64,000 bases of DNA from NCBI RefSeq assembly GCF_000787575.1, contig NW_012236510.1, positions 434,001 through 498,000 on the forward strand. The letters are read 5' to 3'. This document shows, piece by piece, positions 1 through 12,044 of this stretch (position 1 is its first letter; each line of letters opens with the position of its first letter). The translations under genes and the position numbers were made by a program. Source of the DNA: Acytostelium subglobosum LB1. Taxonomy: Eukaryota; Evosea; Eumycetozoa; Acytosteliales; Acytosteliaceae. The notes under the pieces were generated by a model. The model saw only the letters and a program-made list of their open reading frames with translations, made no database searches and was not told the DNA's origin.

Positions 1-543
1 GTCAAGGAGTTGGGCCGTGCACTATACGGCAACCAGAGCATCACCAAGCTGGTCCTGGACGGTTGCTTCCGCGGCAGTCCGGGTGCGCAGCGATCCAAAG
101 CCGTGTTGGCCATCTCCAACTTCTTGCAGTCGAGCAAGACGATCGAGGTGCTAAAGATGCGTGGAGGACCCAAGGCCCAACAACAGTTGCAGCGTTGCAT
201 ACTGCCTCTGCTCCTCTCGCTTGGATCCGTGCAGTCTCTCAAGAAGCTGGATATCTCGTGGCACATGATGGGCAACCAGGGCGCAGTGGCGCTGGCCAAG
301 GCCATCTATCAGAACCGATCGATCAGGACACTGTTGGTGGACAACAATGGCATTGGAAGCATGGGTTTGGCCAACATCAAGAACTCACTCAAACAGAACT
401 ATATCATCAAGGAGATGCCCATTCCAATCTATGACATCCACGATATCTATCGCAATGATAGTAGTACCGGAGTTGAACAAAAGAAGACCAGGTCACTCCT
501 ACTCAAGATTGAGTTGTATCTGTTGAGGAATCAACAATACTAA
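1..543 (+). CDS. Leucine-rich-repeat protein, C-terminal part
   Basis: The frame is open from the first base of the window, so the gene is cut at its 5' end; 180 residues up to a TAA stop are visible. It shows ribonuclease-inhibitor-type leucine-rich repeats, for example SLKKLDISWHMMGNQGAVAL followed by IRTLLVDNNGIGSMG, each about 28 residues. After the last repeat comes a short conserved-looking tail containing MPIPIYDI and ending in LYLLRNQQY. This layout resembles the LRR block of CARMIL-type actin regulators, but the domains that would confirm that family lie outside the window or are absent. An AATAAA-like signal sits about 16 bp after the stop. It is convergent with the next gene. Function is not assigned beyond an LRR scaffold. 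Confidence 0.75.
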   Translation, partial: VKELGRALYGNQSITKLVLDGCFRGSPGAQRSKAVLAISNFLQSSKTIEVLKMRGGPKAQQQLQRCILPLLLSLGSVQSLKKLDISWHMMGNQGAVALAKAIYQNRSIRTLLVDNNGIGSMGLANIKNSLKQNYIIKEMPIPIYDIHDIYRNDSSTGVEQKKTRSLLLKIELYLLRNQQY

Positions 544-685
544 TCATTCATTCATTCAATAAATCGATCAAATCAGTGCACTAACTATATCTTTATCATA
601 GATCTTGATCATAGATCTTGATCAATCAGTGCACAGCATATGGAATCATTCCATTAGTTAGATAAATAATATGATTGGTCGTGTA

Positions 686-2006
686 TTAAAGAATGAGTGA
701 GCCAATAAAAATGATGAGTATGGCTATGTGATAGTTTCCAAGAAGATGGATAGTTGATGATGGTGATCCATTGGAGGTGCTGTTGTTGCGGCTGAGTAGT
801 TTGGTAGCACATTGATAGTTTGTTGCTTGGAGTAGTGGATTGCCACACTTGTAGGCACAGCTCTCTGGTACGATATTCTTGATGTGATGACACTTGTTCT
901 TTTGTAGACATTGGAAGTAGTTGATGTAGTTGTACTTATCCTCTTGATAGATGTTGACATGTGTCAGACACACTCCACTACCAACATTGTAAGTGTCATC
1001 ACACATGCACATCATCAATCCTTTTGGATCTTCTGGCAACGTCTGGCAATCAGAGAAGGCTGAACATTTCTGGGCCAGGCTCCTACTCTGGCAAGTTCCA
1101 TTAATGCACTAAGTCATTGATTGATTGATTGATTAGTGTGAGGCGAGGGCTGGAATGGTTCCAATGTTGTTGGATTGAGTGATTGATTGGAGAGTGTGGG
1201 TGTGATTGATTGAGGGATGGAGTATATGATTGGAGTGTGGATGTGGGGGGCTGGAATGATTCCAATGTGGGGAGGATACTTACGGTGAGATTCTTGGATA
1301 CATCACATAGTTGAGCGGATGGAGCACAGTTGCCTCCAAGGTCCAGGGAGAACTTTTGAATACATTTGTTGTTGTAACATGCGCTTGATGGGAAGCAGGT
1401 GTCACTGGACTTGCAATCATCACCATCATTGGTGAATGGTACACAGATACCTTGTGATAGATCCGATGTACTACTACCACTACTAATATTATTGCTGCAG
1501 GTCTCGTTGTATCTGCACTGATTCGCGTTGCTACAATTTGGATATCGCTCATTCTGGCATATACCCAATTCACCTTTGACAAATGTTTGAAGTGGTATGC
1601 ATTGGAGACTATCGACACATTGATGGGTGATGTTTGTGTAGCAGTGTTCGCCAAGGCCTAGATAGTACTCGGGTGCACACACGCCATCGATGCACGAGTA
1701 GCTCAGTGCACATCTATAGTTGGTGGCCACGCAGTCGCCTCCTAGACCTGGCAGTGCAACACATCTTGCCCTCTTGTCCGCTTGAATAATACAAGTGGAC
1801 TCTGATGGACATCTTGAGCTGTCTGGCAAACATGAGTCATTCAATTGTAGGCACATCGGACATGTGTCGGTGAAGATTGCTGTGTTGGCTGTGTTGGCTG
1901 TGTTGGCTGGACTGGCTGCTGACAAGTTGGATACTGTCAACACCAACAACGTCGTCAACAAAATAATTGATAGTGATTGTGATTGAGATATATATTTATT
2001 AATCAT
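686..2006 (-). CDS. Cysteine-rich secreted or GPI-anchored surface protein
   Basis: Two exons (2006-1284, 1108-686) give 381 aa. The donor is GTAAGT and the acceptor TTAG, joined in phase 0 at KNLT/CINGTC, which keeps the cysteine spacing regular. The N terminus is a signal peptide (hydrophobic residues about 14-30). About ten Cys-rich modules follow, several with the pattern GLGGDC or GLGEHC plus paired cysteines about ten residues apart. The C terminus is S/N-rich followed by a purely hydrophobic tail (HIAILIIFIGSLIL), the usual layout of a GPI-attachment signal, although a membrane anchor is also possible. Many NxS/T sites are present. It resembles the large dictyostelid class of Cys-rich cell-surface proteins; no precise family is recognised and no enzyme motif is visible. 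The intron carries two GGAATNNTTCC palindromes and (TCAA)n. Confidence 0.8.
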
Positions 2007-2207
2007 TATGTGTATGTATGATTATGATTATGTGTCGGGGATGAATGATTGATTCTCAACGAACATGAACTTGAACCATCGTTTTCCCACGCGGACACGC
2101 TTTAATCTTGATGGTTTTTAAAGGGACCTGATCTTGGGAACACCCCAAAATTTTGATGGGTCACTTCATAGGTCCGCCCATCAATCAATCACTCACACAC
2201 ACACCCG

Positions 2208-4090
2208 TCACTTTAGTCGTGTGATTACCTGAGCGAATTGATTGTTGTAGGGTGGCTGACCAAGAACACTGTCTCCGCGCTCTTGGACGAATCGAAGAAG
2301 AATGTTTCGGTGTTGTTCGATGATCTTGGTCAATGTGGGATAGTCAGTGACCTTGGTCAATGCTGCCAGAACTGCATCAGTGAAGTCGGTCGACTTCCCA
2401 ACCTGATCCTGAACCACAATACAATTCAGATCGATCAGACCATCGATTATCTCTGCCAGCTCCTTGTTTGATATGTCAGGTTGTTTGTGTCCATGTACAT
2501 TTGGCTTGGCCAAAGAGTTGAAGCTGGTGGCATTGATTGACATTGAATACAACTTGTCCAATAACTTCCTTAATGTTGGTGTATCGTTGTTGTTGTTGTT
2601 GTTGTTGTTGGATGATGGTGTTCTTGTTGCTTTTCCAAAGCAATTAATAATACCTTTGAACATAATAAATGTATGTACTCCATTGTCAAGTGTATCAATG
2701 ATATACTCCTCGCAAAGTTGGTAGTACTACATGTATGATTGAGTGAGTTAGTGAGCGATAGTATATGAATGAATGTATGAATGCATACCTTTAGGAAGGG
2801 AGGTCCAATGAGAGTGATCAGAGTGTTGATACTCTGGTGGTCCAGTCGATGGAAGAATTGGAGACATTGTTCAATTGGTTCGATGAATTGATGTAGATGT
2901 TCGAACCATGTATCAGGCCAATGATTGGAAGTACTGTTGATCAATGATGTCAACAAATCAATCAAAACTACCTGATTGGCTTCCTTATTCTCTGGATCAT
3001 TCAATACTACACTCAGCACTCCACTTAGTCTCTGAGGTGATATCCTATCTACACTCTTAAGTAAATGACGTTGATAGAACCTGATTGATTGAGTGATTGA
3101 TGGAGTGAGTGATGTCAGTGATTGATCGGAATGATTCCAAGATTGATTGAGTGATTGAACTTACTTGAGTATGTATTGTTTGTTTTCTTGTAACAATTTT
3201 GATGCTGCCTTGTTGGGTATGGAGTTGAGATAGATTATACGATTGACTGTGAAGCCGACCATCTCTTTTTGCTCGGAATGTGATAGGTAGCCTTCGAAGC
3301 GGGGATCGAGTGGTATCATGAACCATTGATCCATGTGAAGCGATATAGCCTCCCAACCAAACAATTGGATCAACATTGGCATTATATCTACACTGTACTC
3401 TAGTAGTCGTATATACTTGTTGATGACCAGATTCCTTTTGTGATCATCATTCTCTGTCTCGTTGAGCAACGTGTTGATGTGCTCAGGGGTGGCGAGGAAG
3501 GGGAAGGTGTGCTCCTCTGTGCCAAAGTATCGATGAGATGGTATCTTTTCATCATCCAACTGAGACCTCCACAGGTCGAGCAATGCCAGTGTTATGTCCA
3601 TCAGGTTGACCTTGATACCAGGCAACGTGGACAGTTGTCTCCAGTCCAGAGTGCCATGCTCCACTGGCGGTCTTTGATATCCAAAATGCTGGCTATCTTG
3701 GGGCAATGGTTTAGGTGATGTTTGGAAACTCCAAGCATCATTCTTATACTTTACACTGTGTATCAATTGATGGATTTGAGTATGTAGTTGTCCAAAAGTC
3801 TGATTGCTTCTAATCTGTTTGATCATGGTGTGTGAGTGTGTGATTGATGATCAATCAGAGTCATAAGCGATGCCTCACTCTCGAGGACTTGTTGAACATA
3901 CTTGTGAAAGATAAGGAAGTAGATTGAGCAAGATAGCTACTTTGTCTTGATTCAAAGGTTCTAAATATTGTTGAAATGCAAAGAATGCACTATTTATTGT
4001 CAAGTGATCCTCGATACTGATTGTTGTCCCATAAGGTATACTGCTCAATCTCTCAATCACATTGATTGAACTTGATATAATCGTATCCAT
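2208..4090 (-). CDS. Tandem family copy 1, short form without F-box region
   Basis: Four exons (4090-3902, 3814-3165, 3080-2789, 2726-2208) give 549 aa with clean GT-AG sites and no internal stop. The order of conserved blocks matches the long copies to its right: a short first exon ending LLPYLSQ, a second exon with DAWSF and LDWRQLSTLPGIKVNLMDITL, a block PIEQCLQFFHRLD, then YYQLCEEYIIDTLDNG. An intron splits what is one exon in the other copies. The protein stops at FAQVITRLK, exactly where the long copies read AITRHSxLD, so the F-box-like and leucine-rich half is missing. It is also the most diverged copy. It may be a functional short paralogue or an old truncation. An 8-Asn run lies near the start of exon 4. 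Confidence 0.6.
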
Positions 4091-4218
4091 ATTATTATTA
4101 TTATATGTTAAGCTGTGTTGAGTGAATTATTACAATAATACACTTACATAGTTGATTGTCACATCAAATTATACTACCAAATGAGGGAAAAACGAATCCA
4201 AGAATATCTAGATTTTGA

Positions 4219-4443
4219 TCAAAAAGTTACAAAGGACCTCAAAAATTTCCATAATATTAGGATGTTATTGATGATTATTGAGTTGGATCGATAGAGATAT
4301 GCTGGACTTTCCGGGTTGACAAAAATGTAGATAAAAGTGGAGTACACTGCACTGTTTACTGACAACCTAACATCGAATGTTATACTTGTACAGTCTTTAT
4401 ACTTTAAACATAGTTGTTCTATTACTTTGAGTGTTATATCCAT
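4219..4443 (-). pseudogene. Tandem family copy 2, deletion remnant
   Basis: The first 30 or so codons are a clear copy of family exon 1 (MDITLKVIEQLCLKYKDC through NSAVYS). The frame then passes directly into IYIFVNPESPAYLYRS, which matches the extreme C terminus of the long copies (copy 3 reads IYMCVKPDSPNLYRSFQRC). The nucleotide sequence agrees: 4265-4330 resembles 4570-4645 of the neighbouring copy. The 5' end and the 3' end of a gene have therefore been joined with loss of about 3.4 kb between them. A 74-residue frame happens to remain open but keeps neither the middle domains nor the splice sites. Probably a relic of deletion or unequal exchange within the array. Confidence 0.75.
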
Positions 4444-4555
4444 TCTTGTTGGTTGATTAATTGAATGAATGAATGATCTTAGAGATCATCAACTGATTGA
4501 TCAATTTGGTTTCCCTCATTTCATATTTATTATTTTAATTTTGGAGATATTTTGT

Positions 4556-7500
4556 TTATTGATTGAGTTGGAAAGGACGACAGGGACAACGCTGGAATGA
4601 TCGATAGAGATTCGGACTATCTGGTTTGACACACATGTATATGGATAAGGTGGTCAGAGTTGAGGAGAATATTGTTTGATCCAAATGATTGAATAGTGTC
4701 TGCAATTGATTGTAAAATACACCAGTGACTGAATCTCGGGTCATCATATCTATATCATCTATATATATATTGAGTGTTCGTATTGATGTTGGCCAATACT
4801 CTGGAAGCAATGGTATACTATCACCCAATACCTCAACATTCAATCCTAATGTTGTGATCACAATAGCATCTGATGATTGATCACTAAAGTATTGATGGAG
4901 GTCTTTGGCATGCCTCTTCAGAGCTTGATAATGTTGAACAATGTCAAAGTCGTTTTTTTTGCGCTGGAAACTTCTTTTAAAGATGATTGGCCAATCAATC
5001 TCGCCAACATTGTTGAACATTGTTTATGGCACCTTAATAACTCCGTAGTATTCGTACCCGATCATCAGTCTGCTGACAAGTTGTGGATTGCGTGATGCCT
5101 GGATGTCAATGTTAAAGAAATCACGAGGTGAGTGATAATGAACATAATCTACAACTTTTCCTCTGAGAAGGAATTCGTCGTCATAAATAATAATATAATG
5201 GCCGTCGTCTATCCATTCCTCGCATTTTGACCTCAAATCCCATGTGAAGTTGAAGCGGCCCTTGAAGTGCTCAGGTGGAGTCGGTGGTCCAGCAGGTGAT
5301 CGCGAGACAATCTCAATCGATTGAACATTGCTACTGCTGTTGTTGGTGCCATCACCAAGGTAGAACTGGAACAATTGCGTGAAGAATTGGTCAGTGCAGT
5401 GACCCTCCACATCTCGATTCACTTGGCTTATTGATATGTTCGTTGTTGCAAACATATCACCGACGTTCACAATAAACATTAGTATTCTCCTTAGGTTCCC
5501 TCTGTGAGGGTGATCTCTGTTCCAGATTGGCTCCTCGAACTTGATGTGCTTGACATTTGGTGCTCGAACCTTGATCAAAACAATCCGGCAAATTGTTATG
5601 AGACTGATGGGCACCAACAATGATTCAAGTCGATCGAGGCATGTCTCGAGATGTTCTGATGGTATGTACTCCAAGTCAACTGCATTGAGATGAAGTGGTG
5701 GTGACTTGAACAGACAATGTTTGGACGGATCCAATGTGAGTGATCATCGATCGAATGCTCAATGTTGGTATCACATTGTTTGACAGAACACTGGACACTG
5801 CTTGATGGAACTGTGATGACACGGTGGACAGTGTGACAATCCACTTGGAGTCCCAGGCTCGATCAAACACCAGGAATGTCACAATGTGTTTGATGATCAA
5901 TCGTGAGAGTGATTGGAGCGTGATTGATGCCACACCATCAATTTGTGTTGAGTTTGGCTTTGATTGTGCCTTTGTGTGGTATGGCCTGGTCGCATTGATG
6001 TATGCAGTGGCAGGTGATATCCTCTTGAATTGTTTGTAGAGTTGTTGTTGATGTTCAAACACGTCATCTCGTTGGACATTCTCCAGAAGTTGGCTCTTTG
6101 TAGGGATACCTTTTTCGCGACCTTGGAACAGATGTTTGAGGACATGTCGATACTTGAGAAGATGGAAGATTGGTACAGGACGAGTGCATGCATCGGCAAT
6201 CTCGGTATAACCTTGATCGCCATAACAATCCATGCGAAGCTCACGGTCAATGTACTTCATCCATACTTGTCGGGGTTGGGACAGGCATCAAAGAAATGAC
6301 CATACTCCTTAAGTCTATGAAGTTGCGCCTCGGTGACCTTGTCTCTGAAGAGTTGTGCGTCCAACAATGAATGACGAGTAATTGCCAATATGAATGGAGT
6401 GTCAACAGGTGTCTTTTGGACAATATCTCTATGTCGAACAATGAATGATTCGATTGATTGTCTGTGCTTGTCGATGATGTCATCTTCATTTGGTGCACGG
6501 TATTGATTGACTCGCAACAATGCTGTGATGCCAGCATCCATGAAGTCTCTCCATTGATTGTATTTCTCTTGATTCATCATCATCAACTCGGCCACACCAA
6601 TCAATCCATCGATAATCATGCCAAGTTGAGTGTCCAAGATTCTATCATGGGGTCTGAATGAATATTGTGATCCAGGTTCAATCTTTGCCTTTATGGTCTG
6701 TTTGGCTAGAATGGAATATTGGCCCCAAGTTGAACTATATTGATTAGCAAGCTCCAACTGTCGTTGCTGCTCTTGATACTCTTTAAGTGCCTGTTCCTGT
6801 GTCTTCAATATTGCTTCCATTCCTTTGTCGGGATAAGACTTGACCAGACAGGCAAAGGTGTTGGTGTTGAGCGGTAGTCCATGAATATAGTTCCAGGATT
6901 GCACCACAGTCTTCCTCATTATTCTTGGACCCAAAGGACACTCCCAAGAATTTGGCGATACCTTGGAGCAAGATGAGTTCCTCAAGTCCCTTTTCAAGCG
7001 TCCCAACAATGAGTTGTTCGCAATGTTTGTAGTACTGATCATCATGTTAGATTGATTGGTTGATTGATTGATTGAGTAGGTGCGTGATTGAGGGTATGTG
7101 AGTGATAAAGTACTACTTACTTGTTTGAATGATGGACCCATGCGAGTGATGATTGTGTTCATGTTGGAGGTGTCGAGCAGATGGAAGAATCGAAGACATT
7201 GATCGATTGGTTGGATGAATGGTTGGAGCAGTCTGAAGCTAGGATCGATCGTATAAGTCTTCTCCAACATGTTGATCAACCATCTTTGGTTGATATCATG
7301 GTTCTGTGCGTCTTCCAAGACCATGCAGAGCACATCCGACATCTGTTTGAATATACTGTCAACACTGTAGCCATCTTGAAAGAGCAAGAGGTCCAGCACA
7401 TATTGTTTGTGGTTGGTCAACAATGGTGATGTGCACTTGTCGGGAATGGCCCAAAGGTACTCGAGCCTATCTCTATAATAATGCCTATCTTCGAATGCGT

Positions 7501-8307
7501 GACTCTTCCACACATCATCAACCGTGGGTTGCTCGAGGAACCATTGATCGAGCTCAGTCTGAACTTTCTCCAATCCAAACACTGATGTCACCTGTTGATA
7601 CAAGCTCATGTTGAGCTTCAACAACTTGATGTACATGTTGAAAATCTGTTCTCGTTGGGTATCACCATCACCATGTTTGGCGATCAAGAATTTGAATAGC
7701 TGATCAGAGAGCAGGTATAACTTGTCATATTGTCCACCCATACCTCGAGTTCCATTGTGTCCATTATTGGACCATATGTTCACAAGTGGAATGGACACAT
7801 CGATCAAACTGACTTTGATCTCTGGCGTTGATTCGAGGTGACGCCAATCGATTGTGATATCTGGTGTTGTTGGTGGTGGTGGGGGCCAGATGTCCCCTGT
7901 TCTTGGTGCCTTTGAGACCCATGCATCGGTTTCGAACTGGATAAGATTGATCATGTCAGTTGTCGCCAATTGATCGTTATGTCGTCTCTATGGACTGCCT
8001 GTGTTTGGTTGCGGTATGATGGATACTTGGCCACCCATGCAATCGAATCAAACTGGATGGACATGATCAAACTCTGGATTTGAGTTACCATCATATGATT
8101 GATGATCATCGGATCTCTAATCAACTACATTCATCATAGTGGCAATGCATTGATCAAATGCACTGCATTGTTGTTGATTGTTAGATCGGCATGTTTTCAT
8201 AATGAATGTAATGCGCTGTTAATCGACAACCTATGGGTCAATGTTATACTTGTACTCTCCTTGTACTTGATCCATAACTGTTCTATTTCTTTTAGTGTTA
8301 TATCCAT
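4556..8307 (-). pseudogene. Tandem family copy 3, multiply broken F-box-like gene
   Basis: All family blocks are recognisable in order: exon 1 (from 8307), exon 2 (from about 8060, donor at 7123), and a long last exon with the F-box-like segment LIIKHIVTFLVF and the leucine-rich half. The copy is clearly dead. Exon 1 has TGA where its neighbours have Cys (SL*KHADL). A roughly 100-bp piece of exon 2 is repeated and out of frame near 7970-8070. The frame shifts near 6900, near 6265 (a one-base loss at PNPD/KY relative to PNADQVW) and near 5733, and there is an in-frame TAA at 5024-5026. The family C terminus CRPFQLNQ is still present. Five or more independent lesions make sequencing error an unlikely full explanation. 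Confidence 0.85.
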
Positions 8308-8376
8308 TCATTCATTCGTTGATAGATTGATCACTCAAATTCAAGGAATTTATTTTTGTTGATTATTTTTGATCGA

Positions 8377-11300
8377 TCACTCGCATAACTTGAGTGCACA
8401 TCTTGGACAACATCTCTGGAATGATCGAATAAGAATTGGCTGATCTCTTTGGAACATCATGTATAAGGATACATTGGTCAGTGTTGAGAATATTGGTTGA
8501 TCAAGATGATTGATTAGTGATTGGATTTGAGTTTGAATTGTTCCAGCGATTGATTGTTTGACCAAAGTCTCCTTTTGATGTAAATAGATATTGAGTGACT
8601 TGGTCGATGTTGGAACCTCTGGAAGCAATGGTATACAGTCACTCAGCAAATCCACTTTCAATGTCAATGTTGCCAAGTGTTGTGATGCTGATCGATCACC
8701 AAGGTATCGATGGAGATCTCGTGCGGAGTCGTGAAGTGCCTGGACTCGATCGTTTTGTGGTTGGCTGTGGTAGTATAATGGCCATTGTAACTCGCGTATA
8801 TTGCTGAACATGGACAACGACTCTGTATTGATTTCACGGTCTCCAACAATGAGTGTGCTGACATGTTGTGGATTGCGTACAACTAGAACCTCGCCATCTT
8901 CCAAGTTAAAGTATTCGTACATTTCACGGTGAAAATTATCGTCGTATTCATCATTGAGACTGTATCTGTCATAGACCCATTCCTCAGAATCCACACGCTC
9001 CGACGATGTTTCCAGATCCCATGTGAAGTTGAAGCGGCCTTTGTAGTGCTCGGGTAGTGATGGTGGACCGACAGGTGAACGTGAGACAATCTCAATCGAT
9101 TGAACACTGCTACTGTTGTTGTTGTTGTTGTTGTTGTCGTTGAGGTAGAACTGGAACAGTTGTGTGAAGAATTGATAGGTGCATTGTTTATCACTATCAC
9201 GATTTACACTGTTCATTGATACTTGTACACCGAACTTGTGCCAGTGCTGAAGGTCATGTAACAACGCGGACTCTCTGGATTGCGTATTGCGATCCATTGT
9301 CTCGTTCCGATCCTCGAACTTGATGTGTTTGACATTGGGCGCGCGAACCTTGACCAACACAATCCGGCTGTATGTAAGGAGACAGATGGGCACCTGCAAT
9401 GATTCAAGTCGATCGAGGCATGTATCGAGTTGATCTGATGGTATATGTTCCAAGTCAACGGCATTAAGATGAAGTGGCGGTGACTTGAACAGACAATGTT
9501 TGGACGACGGCGATCCCAGGTGAGTGATCATCGATCGAATACTCAATGTTGGTATCACATTGTTTGTCAGAACACTGGACACTGCTTGATGGAACTGTGA
9601 TGACACGGTGGACAGTGTGACAATCCACTTGGAGTCCCAAGCACGATCAAACACCAGGAATGTCACAATGTGTTTGATGATCAATGTTGACAGTGATGGG
9701 AGTGCAATCATCGGCACATATTCATCAGTTGGTCCTGATTGTTCCTTGGTGTGTCCAATTCTTGTTGCGTCCAAGTAGGCCCTGGCGGGTGATATCCTCT
9801 TGAATTGTTTGTAGAGTTGTTGTTGATGTTCAAACACGTCATCTCGTTGGACATTCTCCAGAAGTTGTATCTTGGTGGGCATGTTCTGACGGCCATTGAA
9901 CAGATGTTTGTGGATATGTCGATACTTGAGAAGATGGAAGACTGGTACAGGACGGGTGCATACCTTGGCAATATTGGAATAGCTTTGAGTGACAAAATGC
10001 CAGTTTATCATTTTGTCGATGTATTTCATCCACACTTGGTCGGCGTTGGGACAGGCATTAAAGAAATGAACATACTGATCGAAGTAATAGTCTGATGCTC
10101 GTGAGATAAACTCACTTAGGGTTTGTTCGTCCAACATTGAGTGACGGGCGATAGCCACCAGGAATGGCTTGTCCACCCGAGAATGATGTCACGGTGCGCC
10201 ACAACGAATCGCTCGATTGATTGTCTGTGTTTGCTAATGATGTCATCCTCATTTGGTGCTCGGTATTGATTGGTTCGCAACAATGCTGTGATGGCTGCGT
10301 CCATTATATCGTTGGCTCGATCATACTTCTCGGGACTCTTCAGCATCAAATCTGCCACGCCAAGCAATCCATCGATCATCATGCCCAGTTTAGTGTCCGG
10401 GATGAATGCATATGGCTTTAACTCAAACTTTGATGGGGGTGGCTGTGGTACAACTTGTGGAGCCACGAACGGCAGTTGATTCGTTGGTGTCGCTGGTGTC
10501 GGTGGTGGTCTATGTGCCCTCGTGCCAATTTGATTACCATAGGTCTCCGATTTCAGACGTTCAAATGTGTTGGCATTGAGTGGCATCCTGTTCATTTGAT
10601 CCAAGAGTCTGTCAACAGCGTTCTCCTCCAGGATGCCATGCCTCTCATCCATTGCGCACAAGGATTTAATGATACTAGGTAACAGAACCAGTTCATTCCA
10701 CCCCTTATCAAGAGTCGCCAATATCAATGACTCGCAATGTTTGTAGTAGTGCTATTGATTATGTGGTGGAATGATTCCATGTGAGTCAGTGTTTGAATGA
10801 TTGAAGGAGTCATTTTACTTACCTGTTTGAATGATGTACCCAGAAGAGTGATGAGCGTGCACATATTTGGTATATCAAATTGGTGGAAGAATCGGAGACA
10901 TTGATCAATTGATCCAATCTGGGGATGGAGCAGTCTGAATCCAGTGTTGATATGACTCCAAATATGATTCCGCCCAGCCATCTCATCCAGCTTTTTGTTT
11001 AACCATCTTTGGTTGGCATCGTAGTTGGGTGCGTCGTCAAGGATGACGTTGAGCACTTTGAATAGTTCATTGAACTCCTCTCTTCCATCGTTGATACCAC
11101 CTACAAAGCGGTCCAAGAACTCAAGTACCTCTCGTTTGTGATTGATCAACAATCTTGATGTGGCCTTGTTGGGTATGTCCCATAAATATTGTTGTGTTGC
11201 CATGTAATAATATCTAGACTTGGATGATAAAGGCTTCACATAATCATGATCATTGTTTGTGTTTGGTTCGAGGAACCATTGAATGAGCTCAGTCTCGACA

Positions 11301-12008
11301 CGCTCCAAACCAAACACCGACGTCACTTTCTTGAACAAGTCCATGTCATTGTTGTGCTTCAACAACTTGATATACATATTGAATATCTGTCCTCGTTGAT
11401 CGTCATCACCAACTGCATTGGCAAGGAGGATATCGAATAGTTCACTTGTGAACAAGTATAGACATGTGCTTGATCTAGGTGACTCTCCAATGGCCTCCCA
11501 TATGTCTACAAGTGCCATTGACACTTCGAGCAAACTGACCTTGATGCCAGGTGTCGATGTGATTTGTCGCCAATGGATCGTGCTTTCTAAACTAGTGCTT
11601 TCCATCTTCTTTGAAGACTTGGCCACCCAAGCCACTGAGTCGAACTTGATCGAAGTGATCAATCGTTTGACTTTAGATACGAACTGATTGATCATACCAC
11701 GTCTGATCACCTACATGTATGTGTGTGCAGGGGGAGAGGGTAGGAATGATTCCAATCAATCATTATTGATTAGAAAGAGTTGATGATGATCATAGGCGCA
11801 ATGTCACAATGTTTATAGTCATACATACATTTGATAGGAGTGGCAATGCATTGATCAAGTGCACTGCATTGTTATCAATTGTTAAATCTGAATGTTTACA
11901 CAATGAGTACATTGCACTGTTCATTGACAGTCCAACATCAAAAGGTATTCTATCACAGTCTTTGTACTTGATCCATATTTGTTCTATTACTTTGAGTGTT
12001 ATATCCAT
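8377..12008 (-). pseudogene. Tandem family copy 4, long F-box-like gene with one frame break
   Basis: Exons are 12008-11829, 11710-10823 and 10751-8377, with intact phase-0 splice sites (exon 1 ends LLSN, exon 2 starts VIRRGM, exon 3 starts HYYKHCE). The only fault seen is near 10183: relative to copies 5 and 6 (RDIILKTPADNPF), about eight bases are missing between RDIIL and VDKPF, which shifts the frame. Downstream, 599 codons are open through the F-box-like segment (LSTLIIKHIVTFLVF, then LSTVSSQFHQAVSSVL) and the leucine-rich half to LKLCE and a stop. It encodes a polyN run near 9125. It is either a very young pseudogene, a gene making an N-terminal fragment only, or a gene with a local sequencing error. 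Without the break it would be about 1,150 aa. Confidence 0.6.
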
Positions 12009-12044
12009 TATATGTATGTTTGATTGATTGGTTGAATGAATGAA

